A DNA stretch of 64,000 bases, from assembly GCF_026191725.2 (NCBI RefSeq), contig NZ_CP120863.1:2212001-2276000 (forward strand), written 5' to 3'. How positions within the stretch are numbered: position 1 is the stretch's first letter; each line of letters begins with the position of its first letter. This stretch comes from Roseibium porphyridii (GTDB taxonomy: Bacteria > Pseudomonadota > Alphaproteobacteria > Rhizobiales > Stappiaceae). Both the position numbers and the translations under genes were made by a program. This document shows positions 1 to 9,323 of the stretch, piece by piece. Below the pieces are notes generated by a model, which worked only from the letters and a program-made list of their open reading frames with translations, had not been told where the DNA came from and searched no databases.

Positions 1-42
1 CAGGCGGGCAACTCTTTTTACCGTATCGGTATCAACTGACAT
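1..42 (-). CDS. gatC: GatC N-terminus (aspartyl/glutamyl-tRNA amidotransferase subunit C), partial
   Basis: Only the first 14 codons lie in the window, read leftward from an ATG at 42: MSVDTDTVKRVARL. This matches the conserved GatC start, and a GAGGA ribosome-binding site sits just upstream. GatC is the small subunit of GatCAB, which transamidates mis-acylated Glu-tRNA(Gln) or Asp-tRNA(Asn). The gene runs off the left edge and is divergent from the TetR gene. The call rests on a short but characteristic N-terminus. Confidence 0.7.
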   Translation of the reverse strand, partial: MSVDTDTVKRVARL

Positions 43-203
43 TTTTTCCTCATCGGCTGTTGCCGCGAAGTTCCAGTGTGCTCCTGCACGTGGACGCGGC
101 ATTCCGCTCCTCTTTGCTGTCCATCTGCCTCAAAAATCAAGCGGCGATGCTTGTTTCACAATGATAATCTCACTATTACGGTTCCAATGGGTACCGTTTT
201 AAC

Positions 204-824
204 TTGAGTGAGGAAGTCGTGCAGGCAGATTTGAAACCTCCAGCTGGTCGACCGCTCGACAACAGGGTTACGTCTGCCTTGCTTGACGCGGCTCTTAGTG
301 AGGTTTCTGAACACGGCCTTGAGAAGACGACAGTTGCCGAAATCGCGGCGCGTGCCCACACAAGCAAGCAAGCCATTTATCGAAGGTTCAGCGACAAGAC
401 GGAGCTTGTCGCAGCTGCGCTTCTGGAGGCTTTTCGCCTGTCGGTGCCGCCTCCGCCACAACGCGCCAGCGTTGCGCAGGATCTTCAGCAGTGTCTTCAA
501 TACTACACCGCTTTGCTGCATCAAACCCGGCTTGGCCCCGCGCTCAGGTCGCTGGTTCCCCATCGCCGTGAGCAGCGGCTGGTGGCGGTACTGGATGAAG
601 TTGAGGCATCGCAAAGACTGATGCTGCGTCAAGTGCTGATTGCAACACCCTTTGAATCTGACATGGAGACCAGGATCGATCTGTTGTTGGGTCTCATCTA
701 TTTTCGCATCCTCTTGTGCGGCATCGACATTCGTAATGACGACATTGAACGGGCGATCTATCTTGTACTCGGATTGATTGCGCCAAGAGAGCCGATGCCA
801 CCAGCGGGATTGCCGGGACTTTGA
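204..824 (+). CDS. TetR/AcrR family transcriptional regulator
   Basis: A 206-residue one-component regulator. The N-terminal helix-turn-helix (about residues 25-70) has the TetR signature, with TTVAEIAARAHTSKQAIYRRF followed by SDKTEL. The C-terminal ligand and dimerisation domain is helical and not diagnostic. The listed start is a TTG at 204; a GTG at 219 in the same frame is an alternative and neither has a strong Shine-Dalgarno. It is divergent from gatC and precedes the YHS gene. The effector and targets cannot be told from the sequence. Confidence 0.8.
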   Translation: MSEEVVQADLKPPAGRPLDNRVTSALLDAALSEVSEHGLEKTTVAEIAARAHTSKQAIYRRFSDKTELVAAALLEAFRLSVPPPPQRASVAQDLQQCLQYYTALLHQTRLGPALRSLVPHRREQRLVAVLDEVEASQRLMLRQVLIATPFESDMETRIDLLLGLIYFRILLCGIDIRNDDIERAIYLVLGLIAPREPMPPAGLPGL

Positions 825-964
825 ATTTGTCTACTCACAATTTGCTGTCGTCTGGCTGGCATTTCTGTGATCAAGGGTGATTGGCATTGAGAAGCGTCAA
901 GGGGCATTTTCCGACCAGTGCGGTGCAGAAGTGCGCCGCTCTCCCAATCGCCAAGGAGACGTCA

Positions 965-1459
965 ATGCCGCTTTACACCTCCAAATCTGTTCTGCTGGGT
1001 CTGACAGCCCTGTTTTCAGCAGTGTCCTTCACAGCTTCCGCTGACGAGATCACCACTTTCACCAAGGGTGGCGCAGCCATCGGCGGCACTGATCCCGTCG
1101 CTTATTTCACCGAAGGCAAGCCGGTTGCCGGTTCCGACGAATATACGTTCACCTATGATGACGTGACCTGGAAATTCTCTTCTGAAGAAAACCGCGACAA
1201 GTTTGCTGCTGAGCCTGCGAAATACGCCCCACAATACGGTGGTTTTTGCGCATTTGGTGCAGCCATGGGCTTCAAGGTGCCGGTCGTACCGGAAGCCTGG
1301 TCGATCGTCGACGGCAAGCTTTATTTGAACAACTCCCTGAAAGTTCAGGAGCGTTTCGAGCAGGATGTGCCTGGTCATATCAACAACGCAACTTTGAACT
1401 GGGAAATCATCAAGGACAAAAAGCCGGAAGAGCTGAAAGAGCCGATCATCCGCAATTGA
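965..1459 (+). CDS. Secreted YHS domain-containing protein
   Basis: A 164-residue protein starting at the ATG at 965, which has an AAGGAG ribosome-binding site at 953-958; the open frame extends further upstream but without such support. Residues 1-24 form a Sec signal peptide ending in FTASA. The mature part holds a YHS-like domain with GTDPVAYF, TWKFSSEENRDKFAAEP and YGGFCAFGAA, including a Cys that could bind metal. Proteins of this type occur in alphaproteobacterial periplasms, but their role is unknown. It is followed by a strong intrinsic terminator, so it is probably monocistronic. Confidence 0.8.
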   Translation: MPLYTSKSVLLGLTALFSAVSFTASADEITTFTKGGAAIGGTDPVAYFTEGKPVAGSDEYTFTYDDVTWKFSSEENRDKFAAEPAKYAPQYGGFCAFGAAMGFKVPVVPEAWSIVDGKLYLNNSLKVQERFEQDVPGHINNATLNWEIIKDKKPEELKEPIIRN

Positions 1460-1481
1460 TCGCCTTTCTCCTGTTGCAAGA

Positions 1482-1508
1482 AAGCCCGCCAACCGGCGGG
1501 CTTTTTTG
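1482..1508 (+). terminator. Rho-independent terminator after the YHS gene
   Basis: AGCCCGCC at 1483-1490 pairs with GGCGGGCT at 1495-1502 around a four-base loop, and six T follow directly (1502-1507). It lies 20 bases after the YHS stop codon. Confidence 0.9.
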
Positions 1509-1617
1509 TTTCTGATTGCCTGACGGTGTGTCGAAGAAACTTAAACAGAAGCATCTTTAAACGGAGGTGGTTCGATGCTATTTCTTGAGTATGAAACTCA
1601 ACTTAAAAAAGGTAGTC

Positions 1618-2415
1618 ATGGCACTTCGACCAAAACGCCGTCCCAGGTTTCTGACTGTCAAGTCGGCAAGGTATCTGAGCCCTAACTTCATCAGGGTAAC
1701 GTTTCAGGGACCCGAGCTTTCTGATTTCCCGTTGGGACACGAAGGCGCCAATTGCAAATTGGTTCTTCCGCGAGAAAACGAAAGCCGCGAGTCTTTCGAG
1801 AAACATTTTGGGGCCGAAAAAGCAGGCAAGAAGCTTCATCCGGTTCGAACTTATACGGTTCGTGCCTTCCGCAGCGATCAGTTGGAGTTGGATATCGACT
1901 TTGTTGCTCATGGTGACGACGGTCCTGCCACCAAGTGGGCGCAACAAGCCAGTGAAGGTTCCTTCCTGGGATTCTTCGGACCAAGCCAGCCCAAGATCAC
2001 ATCATTTTATGCTGACTGGTATCTTGTCGCCGCAGATCTTTCGGCAATGCCGGTGGCAGAAGCGACGCTGGAAATGCTACCTGCCGAAGCCAAGGGCGTT
2101 GCTCTTTTTGAAGTGCCTTCAAAAGACGACATCCGCAACTTGGAACTTCCTGCGGGAATTGAGGTTCACTGGCTGATTCAGGAGGACGTTCACAAGCCCT
2201 CCACCGCTCAGATCGATTTTGTCAGGGCGATGCATTGGCCGGAAGGAACTGTTCAAACTTGTATTGCCGGGGAAAGCTCGGTCATTCGGGCTTTGAGAGA
2301 CTACCTCCATAATGAACGCCGGCTGCCAAAGGCTGATACCTATATTTCCGGCTACTGGAAGATTGGCCTGATTGAAGAGGAACACCAGAAAGCCAAACGA
2401 GCCGACGCTGCCTAA
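1618..2415 (+). CDS. Siderophore-interacting flavoprotein (ViuB/SIP family ferric reductase-like)
   Basis: A FAD/NAD(P)H-dependent reductase family protein, usually involved in releasing iron from ferric siderophores in the cytosol. The FAD-binding part has SPNFIRVTFQGPEL and HPVRTYTVRAF (the RxYT flavin motif), then a middle segment ELDIDFVAHGDDGPATKWA; the SIP C-terminal domain ends with the conserved SGYWKIG. I prefer the ATG at 1618 because family members begin close to this sequence. In-frame starts at 1567 (GTG) and 1591 (ATG) are possible. The strongest Shine-Dalgarno nearby (GGAGG at 1563-1567) serves a different frame. No siderophore genes are adjacent. Confidence 0.85.
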   Translation: MALRPKRRPRFLTVKSARYLSPNFIRVTFQGPELSDFPLGHEGANCKLVLPRENESRESFEKHFGAEKAGKKLHPVRTYTVRAFRSDQLELDIDFVAHGDDGPATKWAQQASEGSFLGFFGPSQPKITSFYADWYLVAADLSAMPVAEATLEMLPAEAKGVALFEVPSKDDIRNLELPAGIEVHWLIQEDVHKPSTAQIDFVRAMHWPEGTVQTCIAGESSVIRALRDYLHNERRLPKADTYISGYWKIGLIEEEHQKAKRADAA

Positions 2416-2443
2416 CGCATCTACCTGCTGCCTGATATCGGTA

Positions 2444-3067
2444 TCAGCGGCTTGCTGAAGCCAGTGCCGCACCGAAACCGACAAACAGGCCGCCGGTCAC
2501 TCTGCGCACCCAACGAATGCGATTGGCCGAGGTCAGAAAGCGCCTCATGTGATCGCCGGCAAAGGCAATGACCGCGTGGTTGGCGAAGCACAGCAAGGCA
2601 TAAGTAAAGGACAGGATTGTTGTCTCCAACAGACTGAAGCCTTCTGCCTGCATAAATTGCGGAAACAGCGCGGTGATAACGAGGATGGCCTTCGGATTGG
2701 TCACAGACACCAGCAATGCTTCAAGGAAGAGTTTTACCGGCTTCTTGCGTTTGGCCGGAACAGTGTCGTGTATCTGGAAACTTGACTTGTCCCATAAAAT
2801 CTTCAGGCCGAGATAGATCAGGTAAGCCGCGCCAACGAATTTCAAAACTGTGAAGGCGAGGGCCGATGTGGCCATCAGAGCGCCGAACCCCAAGGCAACG
2901 GCATAGCCGATGACAACCAGGCCGACGGCGTTTCCCGCTGCGGACGCGAGAGTGGCGTTGCGGCCAAAGCGCAGCGTGTTGGAAATTGCCAGCATGACAC
3001 CCGGGCCGGGACTTATGGCAGGTAGGAGAGAAACGGCAACAAACACGAGCCATAAATCAATCTTCAT
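2444..3067 (-). CDS. LysE/RhtB family amino-acid exporter
   Basis: A 207-residue inner-membrane protein with about six hydrophobic segments. The family hallmark PGPGVMLAISNTLRFGR lies at residues 20-36 and AAGNAVGL follows. LysE/RhtB proteins export amino acids or derivatives by proton exchange; the substrate cannot be inferred here. It ends 28 bases from the convergent flavin-reductase gene. The HD-domain gene upstream on the same strand may be co-transcribed. Confidence 0.88.
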   Translation of the reverse strand: MKIDLWLVFVAVSLLPAISPGPGVMLAISNTLRFGRNATLASAAGNAVGLVVIGYAVALGFGALMATSALAFTVLKFVGAAYLIYLGLKILWDKSSFQIHDTVPAKRKKPVKLFLEALLVSVTNPKAILVITALFPQFMQAEGFSLLETTILSFTYALLCFANHAVIAFAGDHMRRFLTSANRIRWVRRVTGGLFVGFGAALASASR

Positions 3068-3120
3068 CAGTCAAGTTCCTCAAAAGGCAGGACCGCTATC
3101 CGCGGCAGGTGAGGAGAAAG

Positions 3121-3705
3121 TCAGGGTAGGAGGCGCCCGGTCTGAACCGCATTGGCCAGTAGGCTTTGGGCATATTCCCAAAGTCCGGGAAAAGGGGCAA
3201 GACGGGGCTCTTTGGTTTTTCGCAAGACAGCAGCAGAAATGGGTTCGTGGGTGGGGTCGTCAAGACCGGACGCGAACACAAGAACCATTGGATGAAGTGC
3301 ATCCATGGCATTGGCGAATTTCGCTTCCCGCGTCTCGTTGGTTTCGAATTCGAGCCAAAGATTTCTGAACTCTTCGGCTTGACTATCAGGCAGCAGGGCA
3401 AACAACCTTTCGGACGCGCTATGCTCCCGGATCTTGATCGCATCCACATTGTCTTCCGTCACCCAATGATCTCCGGCGTCGATCTCAACGAGGTCATGCA
3501 CCGTCAGCAGTTTGACAACATGGTCCAGGTTCGTGCCTTTGCCGGCGTGCTCGGCAAACGTCAATGTCTGAAGAATGACGTGCCAGCAGTGTTCTGCTGT
3601 CGTTTCCCGCCGGCTTCCGGAGGAAAGCTGATTTAGACGTACAATTTCCTTGAGTTTGTCTGCCTCCAACAGGAACGCGACCTGTCGCGCCAGCGTATCG
3701 GGCAT
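3121..3705 (-). CDS. HD-domain phosphohydrolase (HDDC2/YfbR-like)
   Basis: A 194-residue soluble protein with the metal-binding HD signature: His in RRETTAEHCWHV, the HD pair in LTVHDLVEIDAGD, and a later acidic residue in the helical domain. HDDC2/YfbR relatives are 5'-deoxynucleotidases acting on dNMPs; the specific substrate here is inferred only from family. Its ATG directly abuts the pdxJ stop codon (3705/3706), so the two are almost certainly co-transcribed. Confidence 0.82.
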   Translation of the reverse strand: MPDTLARQVAFLLEADKLKEIVRLNQLSSGSRRETTAEHCWHVILQTLTFAEHAGKGTNLDHVVKLLTVHDLVEIDAGDHWVTEDNVDAIKIREHSASERLFALLPDSQAEEFRNLWLEFETNETREAKFANAMDALHPMVLVFASGLDDPTHEPISAAVLRKTKEPRLAPFPGLWEYAQSLLANAVQTGRLLP

Positions 3706-4455
3706 TCAAAGTTCTCCCATCGATTTGCGGAACCTTCGAACGCTTTCTGCAAAACCAAAAATCAGGGCATCTGCCGTGAAACCATGTCCGATCGACATTT
3801 CGCGAATGAATGGTGTGCGTTCGATCAAAGCCGGAATGTTTTCAACGGTCAGATCGTGTCCCGCATTCACACCAAGCCCGCAGCCTTGTGCTGCTTCTGC
3901 CGTCAAGGCAATCTTTTCCAGCTCCTTTTGCGCGCGTGCGGGATCGTCGTAGCAAGCGCCGTAAGGACCGGTATAGATTTCAATCCGCTCCGCACCAAGG
4001 CGTGCTGCCTGTTCAGGAGTTGCGGGATCTGGGTCGCAGAAGAGTGAAACGGTGACTGTCCATTCTCTTGCGGCTGCAATCGCCGTCTCGAGTTCTCCCG
4101 TGTCCTTTGTAAAATCCCAGCCGTGATCCGAGGTCGATTGGCTTGGATCGTCAGGTACGAACAGAACTTGTTCGGGCCGTGCTTCCTCGACCAGTTGCAT
4201 GAAGTCCGCGGAAGGATACCCTTCCAGGCAAAGCTCCTTGTTCGGGAAACGGTCTTCGATCAGTTCGGCCAGATCGAAGACATCCGTTTTCCGGATATGC
4301 CGTTCATCCGGTCGAGGGTGAACCGTAACGCCTTTGGCTCCGGCCTCCATGGCAATCGCGGCAAGTCCCGTAACGCTGGGCCACGGCAAATCCCTGCGAT
4401 TTCGCAACATTGCGACGGCGTTGACATTGACTGAAAGGCGCGACACTGAAGACAT
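3706..4455 (-). CDS. pdxJ: Pyridoxine 5'-phosphate synthase PdxJ
   Basis: PdxJ condenses 3-amino-2-oxopropyl phosphate with 1-deoxyxylulose 5-phosphate, the ring-closing step of DXP-dependent vitamin B6 synthesis. The 249-residue product matches the family length. It shows the N-terminal RLSVNVNAVAMLRNRR, TVHPRPDERHIR, the loop FVPDDPSQSTSDHGWDF and NAGHDLTVEN near the C-terminus. I start it at the ATG at 4455 (MSSVSRL) rather than the longer open frame to 4527, because this is where homologues begin. It lies immediately upstream of the HD hydrolase. Confidence 0.95.
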   Translation of the reverse strand: MSSVSRLSVNVNAVAMLRNRRDLPWPSVTGLAAIAMEAGAKGVTVHPRPDERHIRKTDVFDLAELIEDRFPNKELCLEGYPSADFMQLVEEARPEQVLFVPDDPSQSTSDHGWDFTKDTGELETAIAAAREWTVTVSLFCDPDPATPEQAARLGAERIEIYTGPYGACYDDPARAQKELEKIALTAEAAQGCGLGVNAGHDLTVENIPALIERTPFIREMSIGHGFTADALIFGFAESVRRFRKSMGEL

Positions 4456-4593
4456 GGTTCGTATTCCGTAAAACGCGGCTGCGATCTTACTTGAAGAGTT
4501 TAGGCTGTAATCGCAACATTGTTTCAAAAGTCATTGATGTCAAACAAGAAATTGTCTCTAAGGACAATGTTTCGAGACGCTTTGAAGTGCTGA

Positions 4594-5070
4594 TTATTTA
4601 ACAAATACAGACGCCGTAGCTGGACTATCCGCCCTCAGTTTTCGCAAATGCAGGTGAATAGCAACAAGGCAGATCGCCCAGACTGAAAAGGTCAGCGGAA
4701 AGCGGAAGGTCCAAAGGGGCATGTAGGCACCGATAAGCGTGCCGGGCCCAGGGAACAGGCACGTTCCTGCGAGGCCGCCGGCTAAAGAAGGAGCGAGCAC
4801 GGCGGCAAAGACAGACAAATACCATCCATTTCGCCCCGGTCGTCCATACCAGCCGGAAAATACGAAGCCGGCACCCAATCCGCCGATGCCGCCCAAAACG
4901 ACCGCCAGGAAAGGGTCGATGAGCATCGTTCCCTGAGGCTCTTCCTGTTTGAGCATCCAGGCAACAGAATAGGCGACCAGAAGGCCGGCGAGTGCGCACT
5001 CTGAAGCGCCGATCCAGCGCCGATTGTCGTGACGGAACCAGAGCCAGGGTTGAAACGTGTCTTCGGTCAT
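4594..5070 (-). CDS. Hypothetical four-helix membrane protein
   Basis: A 158-residue protein with four hydrophobic segments (about residues 25-43, 53-75, 85-112, 122-145) separated by short loops, so probably an inner-membrane protein. The start at 5070 is preceded by a GGGAG-type ribosome-binding site; the longer frame to 5265 lacks one. The N-terminus is soluble and aromatic-rich (TFQPWLWFRHDNRRW). I do not recognise a family. The upstream DUF4166 gene reads in the same direction, 131 bases away. Confidence 0.6.
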   Translation of the reverse strand: MTEDTFQPWLWFRHDNRRWIGASECALAGLLVAYSVAWMLKQEEPQGTMLIDPFLAVVLGGIGGLGAGFVFSGWYGRPGRNGWYLSVFAAVLAPSLAGGLAGTCLFPGPGTLIGAYMPLWTFRFPLTFSVWAICLVAIHLHLRKLRADSPATASVFVK

Positions 5071-5201
5071 ATCTTGCTCCCAGTTGCAGACTGCAGGTCT
5101 GTCTATCGGGCAACCTTTGAGGCCCTTGGGAGAAAGTCGGCAGTTTTTCTGCATATGAGCGCAGCTGCCGAAAACGGTCTTCTGCAACTGATGTTGGAGG
5201 G

Positions 5202-6887
5202 TCAGCGCTGATCTGTTTTGGCCGGAGACAGCCAACCCTGGTAGTGAACGAGCTCTCCGAACCATGGCAGTGAGATCTTCACATCAAACCGGAAGCGACC
5301 GTCCAATTCATATTCACTGGCTTCGCTGACGGGAAGAAGCCACAAGGGCAGCGGTATGCCAAACACTGTGCCGCGAGAGACCGGGTAGCGAAGCTTTGTT
5401 CCGGTGCGCGTCAGGTCGATCTCAAATCGCATCGGTCCGAAGCGCTCGTAAACATGGCCTTGGCCCAATCGGTCTCTTGGCGACAGTACCGATCTGAAGA
5501 TCTTTCCGCCAAAGTTGCGTTGCCAGACCTCTTTGCCACCGCGTCGTTCAATCGTCACTTCAACAGGCGTTCGGTCATGTGCTGGTGGAAACCCAATGAT
5601 GTTGCAAAGGATATTGCCTACAAGGGAGCGTCCACGAGACACTTTGGCTTCACCTATCCAACGATGCCGATCAAACACCGTATGAAGTGCCTGAACTGAC
5701 CCTGGCAAGGAATTGAATTCATTGCCCAACGCCCTTTGAAACACCGTTGGGCTTGGGTCGGCAGCGTTGAAACACCTAACCTCAAGTCCTGCAATGGCAG
5801 GTTCTATCTCGTTGAGTTTGATTTCACCAAGGCAGGCGCGCGCGCCCGGTACTACTTGCCTGTCCAACAGGCGTACACACAGAACTTCAGCGGCAATCGC
5901 GGGCACTTGAGGCCCGTCTCCTTTTTCTGCGATCAATGTCCAGCTTTTGCTGAGTGGAGCGCCTTGAGGATCGAGACCGGACAATTTGACCTCCATGCCG
6001 CCACGATCGGACCCGAAGGGCTTCAGGGTCTTCGCTGCAAGCTGGAGAGGCCGTGCCATTGGAACAAGAGAATTTATGAGTTTCAGCCGAACTCCCAAGG
6101 AAAGCAGCCAGAGCCCGAGATGCATGACGGAAAGTTCCAGTCCGGCACGAAACAGTACAGTCCCCGCCTCAAAATGCTTTGGAAAGAGCACAAGGTCGGG
6201 AGCGCCGATAAGAGAAGACCAACGGAGAGGAAGGCCGTCTTGCCCGGCGGGACCGATTTTCCGGCGAGACAGTCCTGACCAACCGGTGAAAGTTTCGATC
6301 TGTCCTGAACGGGTGACAACAAGCGGATGTCCTGCCTGTGCCAGGATTGCCTGAATGACGGAAAGTCCTCGTGGTGCCTTGTTACCTGGCAACAGTGTGG
6401 TTTCGATGAGGTCGAGCCGTGAAAACGCCGACCTCAAGGCGTCAACAGCTGAAGACGACAATGCAGGGACGCTTGAGACGCCGGAGAGCAAAACAAGCTC
6501 ACGCTTCTTGGCGAGTTCATCGAGGCAAGATATGCCCATTGTAAATTCGGCGTCGTCGGAAAAATCGAGATAGTGGCTGCCTGCCTTGAGAGCGGCTTGG
6601 GCACCCCGATAGTCACCTTCCTGGTAGGATTGAAACGGACCAGCAGCATCGACAATCACAAAGGGCAACAGCCTTGCAAGACTGTCTTCAAAGTCCTCCG
6701 CAGAGCTGTCCAGCTGAACCGGTTTGCCACCATTTTTCCGACAAAAGGCTTCTGCCTTTGCAAGGCTCCGACCTGCGACAATGACATCAAACGTGTTTTT
6801 GCGCAGCAGAGCTGCGGCAAGTTTGCCGCCGAACACCCCATAGCCACCGAGAATGACGATCCTTTTTGGAGAGACGGTTTCAGTCAA
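5202..6887 (-). CDS. Saccharopine dehydrogenase-like NAD(P)-binding protein with DUF4166 domain
   Basis: A 561-residue two-domain protein. The N-terminal Rossmann fold begins with VILGGYGVFGGKLAAALL and continues with DAAGPFQSY, typical of saccharopine dehydrogenase-like enzymes. The C-terminal part (about 370-555) matches the DUF4166 pattern (FQRALGNEFNSLPGSVQALH, then RYPVSRGTVFGIPLP). The combination is known in Proteobacteria, but its substrate is not. It overlaps the upstream DCC gene by 8 bases, suggesting translational coupling. Confidence 0.8.
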   Translation of the reverse strand: MTETVSPKRIVILGGYGVFGGKLAAALLRKNTFDVIVAGRSLAKAEAFCRKNGGKPVQLDSSAEDFEDSLARLLPFVIVDAAGPFQSYQEGDYRGAQAALKAGSHYLDFSDDAEFTMGISCLDELAKKRELVLLSGVSSVPALSSSAVDALRSAFSRLDLIETTLLPGNKAPRGLSVIQAILAQAGHPLVVTRSGQIETFTGWSGLSRRKIGPAGQDGLPLRWSSLIGAPDLVLFPKHFEAGTVLFRAGLELSVMHLGLWLLSLGVRLKLINSLVPMARPLQLAAKTLKPFGSDRGGMEVKLSGLDPQGAPLSKSWTLIAEKGDGPQVPAIAAEVLCVRLLDRQVVPGARACLGEIKLNEIEPAIAGLEVRCFNAADPSPTVFQRALGNEFNSLPGSVQALHTVFDRHRWIGEAKVSRGRSLVGNILCNIIGFPPAHDRTPVEVTIERRGGKEVWQRNFGGKIFRSVLSPRDRLGQGHVYERFGPMRFEIDLTRTGTKLRYPVSRGTVFGIPLPLWLLPVSEASEYELDGRFRFDVKISLPWFGELVHYQGWLSPAKTDQR

Positions 6888-7317
6888 TCAGCCTGTCTTT
6901 CAACTCTTTTGAGGGAAGGGGGCATGCACGGCGTCCAAGACGATAGCGGTTTTGCGCAATCCGGTCATAAAGCCAGTTTCCAACACCGATGGGCAGAAAA
7001 TCAAAAACAGTCAGCAGCTTCCAGGGCCATCCGATGCTGTGCATGGCTGCGGTGAACGAGGCCATCTTTGTGTAGGCTTGACCGTCGACTATGACGATAT
7101 TCGTCTCCATGAGGTCGGCATCAAGGCCATATTTTTCGTAAAGTGAGCGGCCGGTTTCAGACTGCGCGTCAACGAACCTGAAATCCGCGGTTTTGTCGTG
7201 TCGTGCCATGAAACGCGCAAACCCGGAGCAGACCAGGCAGATACCGTCAAAAACGATCAGATTGCCTTGCGGCAGTTGCCCGGGAATGGTCTCGTCGGAG
7301 TGACTGCAAGATGTCAT
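6880..7317 (-). CDS. DCC-family thiol-disulfide oxidoreductase-like protein
   Basis: A 145-residue protein of the DCC (DUF393/YuxK) family. The defining motif FDGICLVCSGFARFM, an Asp followed by a CxxC, is at residues 24-38, and a later QSETGRSLYEKYGL segment is also typical. These are thioredoxin-like proteins of uncertain redox role. The gene leads a two-gene unit with the DUF4166 gene, overlapping it by 8 bases. Confidence 0.85.
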   Translation of the reverse strand: MTSCSHSDETIPGQLPQGNLIVFDGICLVCSGFARFMARHDKTADFRFVDAQSETGRSLYEKYGLDADLMETNIVIVDGQAYTKMASFTAAMHSIGWPWKLLTVFDFLPIGVGNWLYDRIAQNRYRLGRRACPLPSKELKDRLID

Positions 7318-7444
7318 GTTGCCCCTTGAATGCAGGCTCTACGTCTCAGTGTGCTCAAGTTCGCTTGTGATTTCGATTTGGCACAACGCCGCAGCGTTTT
7401 TTCTCGCAAAACCCCACTTGCCTCCCATGCTTTTTCAGATTATT

Positions 7445-7464
7445 TGTAATGTAATAACATTACA
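7445..7464. promoter_or_regulatory. Predicted Zur box upstream of zigA
   Basis: TGTAATGTAATAACATTACA is a near-perfect palindrome 17 bases before the zigA start. It resembles the known alphaproteobacterial Zur operator (GTTATrnyATAAC type). Zur represses such genes when zinc is plentiful. The assignment is by pattern and by the identity of the downstream genes. Confidence 0.8.
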
Positions 7465-7481
7465 TATCGGTTGGAGAGGCC

Positions 7482-8696
7482 ATGTTAGATAAACGCTTAC
7501 CCGTCACCGTGCTGTCGGGATTTCTCGGCGCTGGAAAAACCACACTTCTCAATCGCGTACTCAACAATCGCGAAGGTCTCAAGGTTGCGGTCATCGTCAA
7601 TGACATGTCCGAAGTCAATATCGACGCCGATCTTGTGCGTGCCGGCGGCTCAGAGCTTAGCCAGACCGAAGAGACCCTTGTTGAAATGTCTAACGGCTGC
7701 ATTTGCTGCACATTGCGTGATGATCTTTTGATCGAAGTTCAGCGGTTGGCATCTGAGAACAAATTCGACTATCTCCTGATTGAATCGACGGGCATTTCAG
7801 AGCCTTTGCCGGTGGCGGCGACTTTCGAGTTTCGCGATGAAGCAGGGCAGAGCCTGTCTGATGTTGCCCGACTTGATACCATGGTTACGGTTGTCGATGC
7901 GGTCAATCTGCTGAACGATTTCTCAAGTCACGATTTTCTGCGCGACAGAGGCGAGGTCCTTGGAGACGAAGATGAACGCACACTCGTGCATCTTCTTACC
8001 GACCAGATAGAATTTGCAGATGTTGTTGTTCTCAACAAAGTCAGCGCCGCACGGCCGGAACAGGTTGATGCCGCCCGTAAGATCATCCGGAGCCTCAATG
8101 CAGACACCCGGATCCTTGAGGTGGATTATAGCGATATCCATCCCTCGGAAGTGCTCGATACAAAACTGTTCGACTTTCAAAAGGCGCACGAACACCCCTT
8201 ATGGGCAAAGGAACTTTATGGGTTCGCGGAACATGTGCCAGAGACAGAAGAATACGGTGTCACATCCTTCGTCTACAGAGCCCGTCGTCCTTTCGATCCT
8301 GTGAAAATCCATAAGGTGCTCAATAGCCCGCTTGAAGGCGTCATCCGTGCCAAAGGGCATTTTTGGATCGCCACACGGCCGGAATGGGTCGCCGAGTTCT
8401 CACTGGCCGGGGCACTCTCCAGCGTGAGCCCGATCGGAACCTGGTGGGCATCCGTCCCGCCGAGCCAATGGCCTCAGGATCCGCGGGCGCAAGCCTATGC
8501 TCGGTCCAATTGGGTCGAGCCCTTTGGGGACCGGCGTCAGGAGTTGGTGTTTATCGGCTCCGGTATCGACTGGCCAACGATCAAGGAACGACTGGACCAA
8601 TGTCTGCTTGACGAAAGTGCCGGTGATGATCTGAATTCATTCCAGCAATTGCCGGATCCCTTTCCGCGCTGGCGCCGGGTGGAAGAAGCAGCATGA
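7482..8696 (+). CDS. zigA: Zinc metallochaperone GTPase ZigA (COG0523)
   Basis: A 404-residue G3E GTPase thought to deliver zinc to client proteins during zinc starvation. Walker A is [15 protein letters not shown] (residues 12-26). The metal-binding CxCC is in [14 protein letters not shown], followed by ESTGISEP and the guanine-specificity VVLNKVSA. The C-terminal CobW_C domain covers about 270-370. The ATG at 7482 has a GGAGAGG ribosome-binding site and lies just below a Zur box. It overlaps the DUF1826 gene by four bases (ATGA), a pairing common in zinc-starvation operons. Confidence 0.93.
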   Translation: MLDKRLPVTVLSGFLGAGKTTLLNRVLNNREGLKVAVIVNDMSEVNIDADLVRAGGSELSQTEETLVEMSNGCICCTLRDDLLIEVQRLASENKFDYLLIESTGISEPLPVAATFEFRDEAGQSLSDVARLDTMVTVVDAVNLLNDFSSHDFLRDRGEVLGDEDERTLVHLLTDQIEFADVVVLNKVSAARPEQVDAARKIIRSLNADTRILEVDYSDIHPSEVLDTKLFDFQKAHEHPLWAKELYGFAEHVPETEEYGVTSFVYRARRPFDPVKIHKVLNSPLEGVIRAKGHFWIATRPEWVAEFSLAGALSSVSPIGTWWASVPPSQWPQDPRAQAYARSNWVEPFGDRRQELVFIGSGIDWPTIKERLDQCLLDESAGDDLNSFQQLPDPFPRWRRVEEAA

Positions 8697-9319
8697 CTAT
8701 CCTGGAAGCGATGGATGATACGCCCTATCGAGTGGCAAGCGATGTCATGAGTGGGCCTGAACCGGAGATCCTCGCAGATATCCATCTGCGCGGGGTGGCT
8801 GCGTCGATCTGGAACAGGACTTGCGAACCTGCATTTGTGGACTGGATTGACGGATTGCCGGTGGAAAGCCTGCCGGAGTTAAGGACGACCGTGCCGGTTC
8901 ATTTGGCGGAAGCGGCTGCGATTGCCGCCTGCGAACAGGCAAAAATCCCATCAAGTTCTGAACGCGACATCTTGACCGGTGATATTGCCGCATTGGCAAT
9001 GATGCTGAGCAAAACGCTGGACGTCCGACAGATGCGGATCCGCCTGGATGTATCAGACGAAATGATGTGCCCGAAATTTCATATGGACAATGTTCCGGCG
9101 CGTTTGCTTTGCACTTACCGGGGGCCCGGCACGGACTATGTCCCGCAGGAAGACCTGTCCGAACCGTCACGCATCAAAAGTGTGAAACGCGGCGCAGTCG
9201 CCCTTTTTCGTGGCAGTGCATGGTCCGGTGAGGAGCGAACTGGGCTTTTGCACCGATCTCCTGCTGTCGATGAAAGCGTAGGAGCAAGACTGCTTCTCGT
9301 GATCGATCCGATCGACTGA
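8693..9319 (+). CDS. DUF1826 domain-containing protein
   Basis: A 208-residue soluble protein of the DUF1826 family, recognised by SIWNRTCEP near the N-terminus and the iron/zinc-ligand-like segment [23 protein letters not shown]. Genes of this family commonly follow zigA-type GTPases under Zur control, so a role in zinc limitation is inferred. Its start overlaps the zigA stop (ATGA at 8693), implying coupling. A GC-rich hairpin follows the stop codon. Confidence 0.85.
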   Translation: MTILEAMDDTPYRVASDVMSGPEPEILADIHLRGVAASIWNRTCEPAFVDWIDGLPVESLPELRTTVPVHLAEAAAIAACEQAKIPSSSERDILTGDIAALAMMLSKTLDVRQMRIRLDVSDEMMCPKFHMDNVPARLLCTYRGPGTDYVPQEDLSEPSRIKSVKRGAVALFRGSAWSGEERTGLLHRSPAVDESVGARLLLVIDPID

Positions 9320-9323
9320 GATC

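Noticed and set aside
5736..6278. 180-codon rightward frame opposite the DUF4166 gene
   Set aside because: No start signal or domain; the leftward gene covers the region with family motifs.
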